Shown: piece by piece, positions 17,274-25,767 of the stretch
Layout of the letters: every line of letters starts with the position of its first letter
Position numbering within the stretch: the first letter of the stretch is position 1
DNA from: Alkaliphilus oremlandii OhILAs
GTDB taxonomy: Bacteria > Bacillota > Clostridia > Peptostreptococcales > Natronincolaceae
Assembly: GCF_000018325.1 (NCBI RefSeq)
Contig: NC_009922.1
Coordinates: 310,001 to 374,000, forward strand
DNA: 64,000 nt
Reading direction: 5' to 3'
The notes under the pieces: model-generated
What the model saw: the letters and a program-made list of their open reading frames with translations, nothing else
Databases searched by the model: none
What the model was told of the DNA's origin: nothing
Program-made: the position numbers and the translations under genes

Positions 17274-20200
17274 ATGCCAAATATTAGGATGAATATAAAT
17301 GGTATAGAAGTAATGGGACACAAGGGGCAGACAATTTTAGAAGTAGCAAAGGCAAATGATATTGAGATTCCCACACTTTGCTATGATGAAAAAGTAAAGG
17401 TATACGGTTCTTGCGGTCTTTGCGTCGTTGAAGTAGAAGGAATTCCAAAGCTGCTAAAGGCCTGTGCCACAGAAATTTCAGATCATATGATCATTCGAAC
17501 CAATACCACTCGAGTGAAGGAATCTAGAAAAATAGCATTGGAGCTGCTGCTATCCGACCACGTGGGTGATTGTAGACCGCCATGTGTTCTCGCTTGTCCT
17601 GGTGGAACGGATTGTCAGGGATATGTGGGTTTAATCGGGAATGGACAATATCGAGAGGCTGTAGAGTTGATCAAAGAAAAATTACCGCTGCCAGCCAGTA
17701 TCGGTAGAGTTTGTCCCCATCCCTGCGAAACTGCCTGCAGACGTCAAGCTTTAGATGAGCCAATTTCCATTGCTTGGTTAAAAAGCTTTGTAGCGGATAT
17801 TGACTTAAAAAATCCCAATGTATTTATACCAGAGTTAAAACCTGCCACAGGTAAAAGTGTGGCCATTATAGGGGGCGGTCCAAGTGGACTTACAGCAGCA
17901 TACTATCTAGCGGTAGCGGGACATAAGCCGGTAATCTATGAAGGAATGCCAGAGCTTGGGGGTATGCTTCGATATGGAATTCCACAATATCGACTGCCGA
18001 AGGAAGTTCTAGACCAAGAAATCGATATCATCCGGCAGATGGGTGCTGAAATGATAACGAATACAAAGATTGGAAGAGATGTGCAGCTGGACTATTTAAG
18101 AGAAAAGCACGATGCGGTGTATGTTGCCATTGGGGCGTGGAATAGTACGAAGCTGAATTGCCCAGGGGAAGACCTTGAAGGTGTCATTGGTGGAATCGAC
18201 TTCTTGAGAAAGGTCACCTTGAATGAGCCGATCAAAACAGGAGAGCGAATCGCCGTGGTCGGTGGCGGTAACACAGCCATGGACGCTTGCAGAACCGCCG
18301 TAAGGTTAGGGGCAAAGGAAGTTTATAATATCTATAGAAGAACGAAGGAAGAAATGCCGGCGGAGGATATCGAAATTCTAGAGGCAGAAGAAGAAGGCGT
18401 CATCTTTAAATTCCTAGTCAATCCTATTGAGATTATAGGTGAGGATGGAAAGGTAACGAAAATAAGACTTCAAAAGATGAAGCTTGGAGAGCCGGACGAA
18501 AGAGGAAGAAGACGGCCGATTCCGATAGAGGGTGAAGAAGAGACCATCGAAGTAGACTGCGTCATTGCTGCCATTGGTCAGCAGGTAGATGTCACCGGCC
18601 TAGAGGAAATCGAATTGACAAAATGGGGTACCATCTGTGCCGATGAAAATTCCTATCGGACGAATTTACCCGATGTATTTGCAGGTGGAGATGGGACTAA
18701 CAATGGACCGGATATTGCCATTGCGGCCATTGGAGAAGGTAAAAGGGCTGCGGATGTGATGTGCCGATATTTAGAAGGCAAAATGATTCCTTACGAAAAA
18801 CCATTCTATGTAACCAGGGATCAGGTGCCTGTAGAGGAGTTTGCTCATAGAAAGAGAGAAAACAGACCTGCGATGGCCCATTTATCCCCAGAGGAAAGAA
18901 GAAGAAACTTTGAGGAAATCGTTGCAGGATATACAGAGGAAGCCGCTAAGAAGGATGCCATGAGATGTTTAGAATGCGGCTGTCACGATGTATTTGAATG
19001 TAAGCTCTTAGATTATTCCAATGAATATAAGGTAGAGCCAGAAAGGCTCTATGGTGAGATGCACTATCGTATGGAGGATGACGGTCATCCGTTCATTGTG
19101 AGGAATTCAGATAAATGTATCCTATGTGGACTTTGTGTTCGTGTTTGTGATGAGGTTATAGGCGCCACTGCCCTTGGTCTGATTGATAGAGGATTTGATA
19201 CCATCGTAAAACCACCCTTCAACCAGAAGCTGAAGGAAACAGATTGTATCAGCTGTGGCCAATGCATCAGCATATGCCCAACGGGAGCACTTGGTGAAAG
19301 ATTGGCCATCGAAAAGCCAGTACCAGTTACCCTTGAAAGCACAGCTACTGTATGCTCCCATTGTAGCGTAGGTTGTAAGGTGGATTTAAACACCAAGGGA
19401 AATCTATTGATTAGAGCCCTACCGAAAAAAGAAACTCCTTTGGGAGATGAGCTTCTTTGTGTAAAAGGACGTTTTGGCTTTGACATGACGAAGGCAGGCA
19501 CAAGAATAACGAAGCCTCTCATCAGAAAAAATGGGAAGCTAGAAGAAGCTAGCTGGGATGAAGCCCTGCTTTACACAGCAAAGAAGACCCAAAGCATCGG
19601 TGCTTTATATGGAAGCAGTGCCATCGGTATTTCTGTATCCGACCGATATACCAACGAAGAGATTTATTTAATATCCAAGCTTGGTAAAGATGTATTTAAA
19701 ACTGAAAATATCGGATCCTTTAACGGCAAATCTGGTGGTATTGGAGAGGTTTTCGGTTACGATGCATCGCCGAATACCTTCGACGAGCTGGTGAATACCG
19801 ATACCATTCTATTGGTTGGTACAAATATTATGGACCACAACACTGTAGCAGGACTGAAAATTAAAAAGGCTGTGGAGCAAGGGGCAAAATTAATCGTCAT
19901 CAGTCCGAACAAGAGTAAAATTGACGCCTATGCACAGGTGAAGGCAACGCCTAAAAACGATATTGTCTTCTTAAAGGAAATTCTAAAGGCGATGATTGAA
20001 AGTGGATTCGTAGCAGGACAGCAGAATTGTGAAAACTTTGAAGCATTGAAGAAAAGTTTAGCTGGTATTGCCATTAGTCCGCAGGCTGCTGATATTGCTC
20101 AGATCTATGGTCATTCTAAGAAAGCAATGATTGTATTTGAAGAAAAGACCATCACTTCCGATGCAGCTGCAATTCTAGGGAATTTAGCAGCCATCAGTGG

Positions 20201-20852
20201 GCATATCGGAAAGCCTCGCAGTGGTATGATTCAATTAAAGCAAAATAGCAACAGCCAAGGGTTGAAGGATATGGGAATTGAGAAGGGGTATGAGGAACTG
20301 GAGAATTCTCTAGAAAATAAAACGGTGAAGGCTTTGTTGGTATTTGGAGAAGATCTATCACAGGTGGATTTCGGAACATTGGACTTCTTGATGGTTCAGG
20401 ATACGCACCTTACAGAAACTGCAAAGAAAGCGGATGTGGTTCTTCCGGCAGTAGGCTTTGCAGAATCTCGTGGCACCTATACCAATACAGAAAGAAGAAT
20501 CCAACGGTTAAATAAGGCCATTGCACCTCTGGTAGCATATGAAAACTGGGAGATCGTAGAGAAACTTGCAGAGATACTGGATCAGAGCTTCCAATACAGA
20601 AACCTGGAGGAAATCCAGCTGGATATGGAAAAAGCAATCCCAGAATACTTTGGACTCAGCAGGGTGGAAGGAACGGAGGTATTTTGGCCAATCAACAATA
20701 GTAGAGTACTCTATGGCAATGGATTTAACTTTGCAGATGGGAAAGCAAGATTAAAGGTTGTGGAAGGTGGTCCATTATTTGTAGCGGATATCAATACGAA
20801 CCATCTAACCAATTCTTTTGTAGAATATTTAAAGAAAGAGGAATTGATGTAA
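17274..20852 (+). CDS. NuoG/GltD/molybdopterin-oxidoreductase fusion subunit (StnC-like)
   Basis: A 1192-residue multidomain protein. Residues 1-80 are a [2Fe-2S] domain (Cys36, 47, 50, 64). Residues 90-160 combine a NuoG His/Cys motif (H96, C100, C104, C108) with GltD-type cysteines. Residues 190-560 are a GltD/NfnB-like FAD and NADP domain with VAIIGGGPSGLTAAY and VVGGGNTAMDA followed by IYRRTKEEMPA. Two 4Fe-4S motifs follow (CILCGLCVRVC, CISCGQCISIC). Then comes a CSHCSVGC 4Fe-4S domain and a molybdopterin-oxidoreductase-like C-terminal domain. At the place where formate dehydrogenases carry Sec or Cys the sequence reads NIGSFNGKSGG, with no metal ligand, so that domain is probably structural. 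With its two partners it best fits an Stn-type bifurcating transhydrogenase (NADH, NADPH, ferredoxin). A formate dehydrogenase is less likely. Confidence 0.85.
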   Translation: MPNIRMNINGIEVMGHKGQTILEVAKANDIEIPTLCYDEKVKVYGSCGLCVVEVEGIPKLLKACATEISDHMIIRTNTTRVKESRKIALELLLSDHVGDCRPPCVLACPGGTDCQGYVGLIGNGQYREAVELIKEKLPLPASIGRVCPHPCETACRRQALDEPISIAWLKSFVADIDLKNPNVFIPELKPATGKSVAIIGGGPSGLTAAYYLAVAGHKPVIYEGMPELGGMLRYGIPQYRLPKEVLDQEIDIIRQMGAEMITNTKIGRDVQLDYLREKHDAVYVAIGAWNSTKLNCPGEDLEGVIGGIDFLRKVTLNEPIKTGERIAVVGGGNTAMDACRTAVRLGAKEVYNIYRRTKEEMPAEDIEILEAEEEGVIFKFLVNPIEIIGEDGKVTKIRLQKMKLGEPDERGRRRPIPIEGEEETIEVDCVIAAIGQQVDVTGLEEIELTKWGTICADENSYRTNLPDVFAGGDGTNNGPDIAIAAIGEGKRAADVMCRYLEGKMIPYEKPFYVTRDQVPVEEFAHRKRENRPAMAHLSPEERRRNFEEIVAGYTEEAAKKDAMRCLECGCHDVFECKLLDYSNEYKVEPERLYGEMHYRMEDDGHPFIVRNSDKCILCGLCVRVCDEVIGATALGLIDRGFDTIVKPPFNQKLKETDCISCGQCISICPTGALGERLAIEKPVPVTLESTATVCSHCSVGCKVDLNTKGNLLIRALPKKETPLGDELLCVKGRFGFDMTKAGTRITKPLIRKNGKLEEASWDEALLYTAKKTQSIGALYGSSAIGISVSDRYTNEEIYLISKLGKDVFKTENIGSFNGKSGGIGEVFGYDASPNTFDELVNTDTILLVGTNIMDHNTVAGLKIKKAVEQGAKLIVISPNKSKIDAYAQVKATPKNDIVFLKEILKAMIESGFVAGQQNCENFEALKKSLAGIAISPQAADIAQIYGHSKKAMIVFEEKTITSDAAAILGNLAAISGHIGKPRSGMIQLKQNSNSQGLKDMGIEKGYEELENSLENKTVKALLVFGEDLSQVDFGTLDFLMVQDTHLTETAKKADVVLPAVGFAESRGTYTNTERRIQRLNKAIAPLVAYENWEIVEKLAEILDQSFQYRNLEEIQLDMEKAIPEYFGLSRVEGTEVFWPINNSRVLYGNGFNFADGKARLKVVEGGPLFVADINTNHLTNSFVEYLKKEELM

Positions 20853-20900
20853 TCCCAGCTCTACAAAGTGATCTGAAAGGAAAAGGTATCAATAAATAGA

Positions 20901-20947
20901 AACTATGGCTCAGGGAGACATTCCACTTCTTTGAGCCATAGTTTTTT
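20901..20947 (+). terminator. Terminator of the NuoEFG-like operon
   Basis: AACTATGGCTCA (20901-20912) pairs with TGAGCCATAGTT, with a loop of about 19 bases, followed by a run of six T. Confidence 0.88.
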
Positions 20948-21033
20948 ATTTAAAGAAGTGGATTTAAATAATTAAGGTCCATCCATTAGGGAATCTAGTT
21001 ATGACGAAATAATAATGATAATAATTTAATATT

Positions 21034-21063
21034 TTGACTATCGAAAGGAATTATGGGTATAGA
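21034..21063 (+). promoter_or_regulatory. Promoter of pepA and the selenoprotein gene
   Basis: TTGACT (21034-21039) and TATAGA (21058-21063) are separated by 18 bp. They lie about 60 bp before the pepA start. No terminator separates pepA from the selenoprotein gene, so both probably use this promoter. Confidence 0.5.
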
Positions 21064-21120
21064 TATAGAATAAAGATGGTAAGATTAGTGCAAATTATGA
21101 AAGTGGAGGTCTGTTATTAA

Positions 21121-22620
21121 ATGAAAATTCAAGTAATGAAAGATCAGATTAAAGAAATCATGGCAGATGCAATCGTCATCGGCATTTATGAAGGAACAAA
21201 AAGTCTCAACGATAATCTAAAAAGTATGGATCTGCAATTAGATGGTATTATTACTGAAATGATCAGCTCAGAAGCATTTAAAGGAAAAGAAGGAGAGACG
21301 CTGGTTATATATAGCCTAGGAAGAATTCCTGCGAAGAAAATAATGCTCTTGGGTCTTGGTAAAGAAACAGATTTGAAAGAGGATACGATAAGAAGATTAA
21401 CTGCAAAGGTTGTTAGAGAAGCAGAAGCAATGAAAGCAAAAGTAGTTGCTATGACAGCCATCGGCCTAGATCGAGGCATTGCACCGGAGCTTGTCGGACA
21501 ATGTATGATGGAAGGCGCAGATCTTGCAGCTTATAAGTTTGATAAGTACAAAACTACGGATAGAAATAGCGGTGAAGGAGTCCAGGAGCTCTATCTATTA
21601 AACGAAGAGGAATCCATTAACAAGGACTTAGAAAAAGGGTTTCAAACAGGAGCAAAATTAGCACAAGGTACGATTATCGCCCGTAATCTCGTCAATGAGC
21701 CAAGTAATGTGCTAACGCCTACAGCAATGGCAGACAAGGCCATAGAAATAGCCAATAACCATGGACTTGAAATCAGCATATTGGAAAAAGAGGATATGGA
21801 GAAATTAGGAATGGGAAGCTTCTTGGGCGTAACGAAAGGAAGCGAAGAACCTCCGAAATTAATCGCAATCAAATATTTTGGTAACAAAGAGGATGAAGAA
21901 ATCATAGGATTGGTAGGAAAAGGATTAACTTTTGACTCCGGTGGGATTTCATTAAAGCCTGGTGCAGGAATGGATGCAATGAAAAGTGACATGGGTGGTG
22001 CCGCAGCAGTATTGGGTGCCATGGATGTAATCGGAGCCTTAAAGCCAAAGGTGAATGTAATCGCCATCGTAGGCGCTTGCGAAAATATGCCTTCTGGAAA
22101 AGCATATAAACCGGGTGATATTCTAACCTCCATGAATGGTAAAACAATAGAGATATTAAATACAGATGCAGAAGGAAGATTAGTCCTTATCGATTGTATC
22201 ACCTATGCATTGAAGCAAGGTGCTACAAGGATCGTAGACTTAGCAACATTGACTGGTGCTTGCATCGTTGCTCTTGGACACGTAACAACAGCTCTCGTTT
22301 CTAATGATGATGATTTTGTCCAGCAAATGTATCTGGCTGCTGAAAGAGCAGGGGAAAAAGTATGGCAGTTACCATCCTTCCCAGAATACAAAGAGTTGAT
22401 CAAAAGCGATATAGCAGATCTTAAAAATGTTGGTGACAAAGGTGCAGGAACTATTACAGCAGGATTATTCCTAGGGGAATTCGTAGAGGGTCGTCCGTGG
22501 ATTCATATGGATATTGCAGGAACAGCTATGGCCTTAGGTACAAAAGGATACTATGCCAAGGGTGGATCTGGTGTAGGTGTAAGAACCTTATATCATTTAG
22601 TAAAATCCATGGAGAAATAA
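21121..22620 (+). CDS. pepA: Cytosolic leucyl aminopeptidase (M17)
   Basis: A 499-residue M17 metallopeptidase of normal length. An N-terminal macro-like domain (about residues 1-165) precedes the catalytic domain. The two-metal site is visible in VGKGLTFDSGGISLKP (Lys and Asp), KSDMGGAAAVLGA (Asp) and the signature NTDAEGRLVL (Asp, Glu and the catalytic Arg). It removes N-terminal residues from peptides in the cytoplasm. The ATG at 21121 has GTGGAGGT about 10 bases upstream. It stands 24 bp before the HesB-like selenoprotein gene, probably in one transcript. Confidence 0.96.
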   Translation: MKIQVMKDQIKEIMADAIVIGIYEGTKSLNDNLKSMDLQLDGIITEMISSEAFKGKEGETLVIYSLGRIPAKKIMLLGLGKETDLKEDTIRRLTAKVVREAEAMKAKVVAMTAIGLDRGIAPELVGQCMMEGADLAAYKFDKYKTTDRNSGEGVQELYLLNEEESINKDLEKGFQTGAKLAQGTIIARNLVNEPSNVLTPTAMADKAIEIANNHGLEISILEKEDMEKLGMGSFLGVTKGSEEPPKLIAIKYFGNKEDEEIIGLVGKGLTFDSGGISLKPGAGMDAMKSDMGGAAAVLGAMDVIGALKPKVNVIAIVGACENMPSGKAYKPGDILTSMNGKTIEILNTDAEGRLVLIDCITYALKQGATRIVDLATLTGACIVALGHVTTALVSNDDDFVQQMYLAAERAGEKVWQLPSFPEYKELIKSDIADLKNVGDKGAGTITAGLFLGEFVEGRPWIHMDIAGTAMALGTKGYYAKGGSGVGVRTLYHLVKSMEK

Positions 22621-22644
22621 CAAATAAAAAGAGGAGGAACTTGT

Positions 22645-22932
22645 ATGAAAATAAATTTAACAGAGTCTGCTAAGCAAGAGATTTTAAAGCAGAATACAAA
22701 AGATAGAGGCGTTAGAATCTACGTTGCATCCATGGGCTGATCAGGTCCAAGTTTTTCATTGTCTCTGGAAGAGGCAACACAACACGATGTAGTAAAAGAT
22801 GTCAACGGTGTAAAATTCGTAATTGATAAGATGCTGGATAACAGATTTGATGAAGTGAAGGTTGATTACGGCACTGTAATGTTTAGAAAAGGCTTTATCG
22901 TTGCATTAGAAAATGGTGGCGGTGGCTGCTAG
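22645..22932 (+). CDS. HesB-like selenoprotein (UGA-encoded selenocysteine at codon 32)
   Basis: This 95-residue IscA/HesB-fold protein is readable only if the in-frame TGA at 22738-22740 is decoded as Sec. It begins MKINLTESAKQEI with GGAGG a few bases upstream. It then runs VYVASMG-like, here YVASMG-U-SGPSFSLSLEEA, and ends in GGGGC before TAG. The frame continues without interruption for 63 codons after the TGA and keeps the family pattern G-(C/U)-S-G-P-S-F. HesB-like selenoproteins with Sec at this position are known in clostridia. The C-terminal Cys94/Cys95 region differs from the C-G-C end of classical IscA. The Sec and the end Cys may bind iron-sulfur clusters or do thiol redox chemistry. 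Automated callers would break or miss this gene. Confidence 0.92.
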
Positions 22933-22950
22933 TCATTAATAGAACAATAA

Positions 22951-23000
22951 AATCCATGATTCAGGGAATGTTAGATTTCTCTGAACCATGGATTTTTTTT
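22951..23000 (+). terminator. Terminator of the pepA-selenoprotein unit
   Basis: AATCCATGATTCAG pairs with CTGAACCATGGATT (one mismatch/bulge) across a loop of about 15 bases, followed by eight T. Confidence 0.88.
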
Positions 23001-23054
23001 AAAGTAATAGTTTATATAGGTATCTGTAGCCTTTTTATGGAGAATTTTGTGGAG

Positions 23055-23216
23055 CTAATTAGCGTAGATTGGATAGGTGGAACCATCTTCTGAAATTTTT
23101 AGAAGCTCTAACTTATTTTTCTTAGAGAGGAAAATCTCTACAAAGCAATTACTGCAAAAATACCTAGATTTACTGAGCTTTCCTGTATGTTCATTGCCGC
23201 ATATAGGACATTTCAT
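23055..23216 (-). CDS. Small zinc-ribbon protein, 53 residues
   Basis: A short leftward frame with a strong ribosome site (GGGAGGAG, about six bases upstream of the ATG at 23216). The product begins MKCPICGNEH, and a second pair follows in YFCSNCFVEI. The CxxC-x15-CxxC layout is a classic zinc ribbon. The C-terminal half is a short basic and hydrophobic tail with KKNKLELLKIS. Function is unknown; proteins of this form often bind nucleic acid or act as small sporulation-linked factors in clostridia, but nothing here proves either. It is transcribed toward the selenoprotein terminator. Confidence 0.75.
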   Translation of the reverse strand: MKCPICGNEHTGKLSKSRYFCSNCFVEIFLSKKNKLELLKISEDGSTYPIYAN

Positions 23217-23662
23217 TAAAATCTCCTCCCTTTCTTAAAGCCATACCATGTGGTTTGAATTAAAATTTTGAAACACGAAATAATTAGTTAAAATATTACC
23301 ATTTACTCATTATAATATGAAGCACTACTTTTAGCAACGCAATATTTAGAAAATTTTCAAATTTAAGGCCTTAAGCTTATACGTAAACCTTAGAATTAAG
23401 TGGGATACAAGGTCTTTGAGCAGAAGGGCGCAAATCTTATTTTAGTAAATAAGTCCTAGATCTAAGGTGGAAAAGCATGAAACTTTAACAGCTTATATTA
23501 TATGCTTTTAAAGCAGATGGTATGCACAATGAAAAACAATAATTCATAATATATAGTACAGTAATTTGAGTACTTGTATTATATATAGGTACATGAGAGA
23601 GGGAGATTCGATTGACTTCAATATAAATATAAGCATAGTGCGAAAGGCTAGGAGGGTTCAAT
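23217..23662. other. Intergenic region, no gene recognised
   Basis: 446 bp between the leftward zinc-ribbon gene and the rightward SpoIID-amidase gene. It is AT-rich with several short imperfect palindromes around 23490-23600 (ATTATATATAGG and similar). I found no open frame with a ribosome site, no riboswitch motif and no convincing consensus sigma-A promoter. A sporulation-sigma promoter for the next gene may lie here. Confidence 0.5.
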
Positions 23663-25096
23663 TTGTATGAGGAAGATAAGAAAATATATATAAATATATA
23701 TGACAAAGGCCAAGATAAAATCGTTACGAAAGAATTAGAAGAAATGGTAAAGGTACTGTTGGCATGGAGCGTTCCCATAAGTTTTCATATGGAGGCACTG
23801 AAGGCTCAAAGTATTATTATAAGAACAAATTTAGTCCGAGAAATGAAGGTCTATGGCGGCTATGGATGTAAAGAAAATAAGGAGGCAGATATTTCATCGG
23901 CGTATTTTAAGGAAGCATTGCCCTTAGAAAATTATAAAGAGTTGTGGGAGGGCAATTATGAAGGATATCTTGAGAAGCTAGGGGTGGCTGTTGAGGAGAC
24001 GGAAGGTTCTGTGATTTTATTCAACAATAAGCCCATTGATGCAAGGACACATTTGGTTTGTGGCGGTTCCACAGAAAATAGTGAGGGTGTGGAAGGCAAT
24101 GTGGTTCAGTATTTGAGAAAGGTTCTTTGTGCTCATTGTCAAGGTAGCCCCTACTTTATCAATCATAAGGATATTCCATTGCAGGAGGTAGAAAAAAAGC
24201 TGGGTGTAAAACTGACGAGGGATGATGTACTCAATGCTGCCAGTATAGATGATATTATCGACGATGTGGTTCGGGATGAAGATGGTAGAGTGATCAAGAT
24301 AAAAATCGGGGGTAAGGAATTTAAAGGAAAGGAAGTCATGGATAAGTTAAAAATAAGCTCTACTCGATTCAGCTGGCGGCCAGAACTGATTAGATTCTTT
24401 ACCTTAGGGGAAGGGGATGGATTGGGACTTTGTCAGTATGGATCAAATACAATGGCCTGTAGCGGCAGGACTGCGGAAGAAATATTGAAATACTACTACA
24501 CTGGGGTAGAAATAAAGAAAATAAAAAACCCAAGCATCCATAAGCCGTTAAAGGATCGGATATTGGTCATCGATCCAGGACATGGCGGTGAAGAAAGCGA
24601 TGACTATACCGGAATGCAGGGTTTGAGGGAAAAAGATGTGAATTTATCCATTGCTTTATATTTAAAGGAAGAGCTTAAAAACTTGGGCGCTACAGTTTAT
24701 CTAACGAGGGAAACGGATGAGATGGTACATTTAAATGATAGAGCAATCATGGCAAACGATATTGCGCCAGATTTTTTTATTAGTATCCATCAAAATTATT
24801 TTAGCCATCCTTCTAAGTCTGGAACGGAGATCTACTATTTCAGAGGGGATGGCAGAGCAAAAGCGCTGGGTAGAGAAATAATGATTGCGCTCAACGAAGA
24901 TCTAAAAACTTTAGATAAAGGCATAAAGCAGGCAGACTTTTTTCTTTTAAGGCAGGTAATGGTCAGTTCTATTCATTTAGAAACAGCCTATATTTCCAAT
25001 CCTGTAGAAGAAAAGATGCTGATGGAAGAGGAGAATAGAAAAAAAGCGGCAAAGGCAATTGCCAAGGGCATTGTTCATTTTTATAGATATCTATAG
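23663..25096 (+). CDS. SpoIID-like domain fused to N-acetylmuramoyl-L-alanine amidase
   Basis: A 477-residue protein started at TTG 23663, with AGGAGGG six bases upstream. Residues about 20-285 are SpoIID-like: MEALKAQSIIIRT matches the family motif EALKAQAVAARTY, HLVCGG and CAHC match its metal-site region, and GLGLCQYGSNTMA closes the domain. At the place of the catalytic Glu in AEMP the sequence reads WSVP, so lytic transglycosylase activity may be lost. Residues about 295-475 are an Amidase_3 domain with its zinc ligands (DPGHGG, GLREKD, SIHQN) and the catalytic Glu (LETAYISN). No signal peptide or membrane segment is visible. It is probably a sporulation peptidoglycan hydrolase of the engulfment or cortex type. 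Fusion of these two domains is uncommon. Confidence 0.82.
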   Translation: MYEEDKKIYINIYDKGQDKIVTKELEEMVKVLLAWSVPISFHMEALKAQSIIIRTNLVREMKVYGGYGCKENKEADISSAYFKEALPLENYKELWEGNYEGYLEKLGVAVEETEGSVILFNNKPIDARTHLVCGGSTENSEGVEGNVVQYLRKVLCAHCQGSPYFINHKDIPLQEVEKKLGVKLTRDDVLNAASIDDIIDDVVRDEDGRVIKIKIGGKEFKGKEVMDKLKISSTRFSWRPELIRFFTLGEGDGLGLCQYGSNTMACSGRTAEEILKYYYTGVEIKKIKNPSIHKPLKDRILVIDPGHGGEESDDYTGMQGLREKDVNLSIALYLKEELKNLGATVYLTRETDEMVHLNDRAIMANDIAPDFFISIHQNYFSHPSKSGTEIYYFRGDGRAKALGREIMIALNEDLKTLDKGIKQADFFLLRQVMVSSIHLETAYISNPVEEKMLMEEENRKKAAKAIAKGIVHFYRYL

Positions 25097-25102
25097 GCAT
25101 AG

Positions 25103-25131
25103 TCTAAGAGGATGGAACCATCCTCTTAGAT
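25103..25131 (+). terminator. Hairpin after the SpoIID-amidase gene
   Basis: TCTAAGAGGATGG pairs with (C)CATCCTCTTAGA around a very short loop. The following TTGTTCAATTTTT is only a weak T tract, so termination may be partial. Confidence 0.65.
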
Positions 25132-25297
25132 TGTTCAATTTTTGGCAGAAAATATATGGGTAAATAAAATTGTGCATTTTTGCTAAGGATAGAATAGATT
25201 GATCTATAAAATTTATTTAAATATGGATTTAGAATTATTTGTGAGATATCCGTAGATTTATCTATTAAAAAACATTAAAAAAATAGATAAATGGTAA

Positions 25298-25370
25298 TTG
25301 ACAACATTGTATGTCGCATTATATAATATATGGCTAATTATTTGACAAGAATTATCAAATGTGATATGAT
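25298..25370 (+). promoter_or_regulatory. Tandem sigma-A promoters of veg
   Basis: P1 has TTGACA (25298-25303) and TATAAT (25322-25327) with an 18-bp spacer. P2 has TTGACA (25342-25347) and TATGAT (25365-25370) with a 17-bp spacer. Both lie just before veg, whose B. subtilis counterpart is known for a very strong sigma-A promoter. Confidence 0.8.
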
Positions 25371-25403
25371 ATAAATGTTAAAGTAGCGAAGGAAGGTGAT
25401 TAC

Positions 25404-25691
25404 TTGGCGAGCAGAAATCCACTTGATGGAAAGAACCAATTACAAGAGATTCGAAAAAACATCGAAGGATATGTTGGACAGAAGATTGTTCTAAAGGCTA
25501 ATAAAGGAAGAAAAAAGACCACCGTTCGTGAAGGAATTCTAGAGGAAACATATCCGAGTATTTTTATTGTAAGGATTGATGGAAAGTTTGACGATAGTGT
25601 TCGAAGAGTTTCTTATAGTTATTCGGACATCCTTACAGAGACTGTTGAGATTACAATATGTAATGACGGCGAGGAGACAAGAGTTAGTTAA
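25404..25691 (+). CDS. veg: Veg family protein
   Basis: A 95-residue protein of the Veg (DUF1021) family, near the usual 86-90 residues. The core GQKIVLKANKGRKKTTVREG and the following TYPSIFIV/VSYSYSDILT segments are characteristic of its SH3-like barrel. Start is TTG at 25404 with GGAAGGTGAT upstream. In B. subtilis Veg promotes biofilm gene expression and spore outgrowth. In clostridia, as here, veg lies near ispE and sporulation genes. It carries two strong promoters and its own terminator, so it is probably made as a single-gene message. Confidence 0.93.
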   Translation: MASRNPLDGKNQLQEIRKNIEGYVGQKIVLKANKGRKKTTVREGILEETYPSIFIVRIDGKFDDSVRRVSYSYSDILTETVEITICNDGEETRVS

Positions 25692-25708
25692 TTATAAACA
25701 AAAAATAA

Positions 25709-25737
25709 ACGCCACCAATGAGGTGGTTTTTATTTTT
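25709..25737 (+). terminator. Terminator of veg
   Basis: CGCCACC pairs with GGTGG(T) across AATGA, followed by TTTTTATTTTT. Confidence 0.8.
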
Positions 25738-25767
25738 CTAAAAAATAAATAAAAAATGGTGATTGCA

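Noticed and set aside
17274..20852. Formate dehydrogenase alpha subunit
   Set aside because: The Sec/Cys ligand of the molybdenum or tungsten is missing (NIGSFNGKSGG), and an NADP-type GltD module is inserted.
21011..21029. Fur box before pepA and the selenoprotein
   Set aside because: AATAATGATAATAATTTAA matches 14 of 19 Fur positions, but the right half is not palindromic and the background is AT-rich.
22645..22932. Pseudogene or truncated 31-residue protein because of the TGA
   Set aside because: The frame and family conservation continue for 63 codons after the TGA, and Sec at this Cys position is known in HesB-like proteins.
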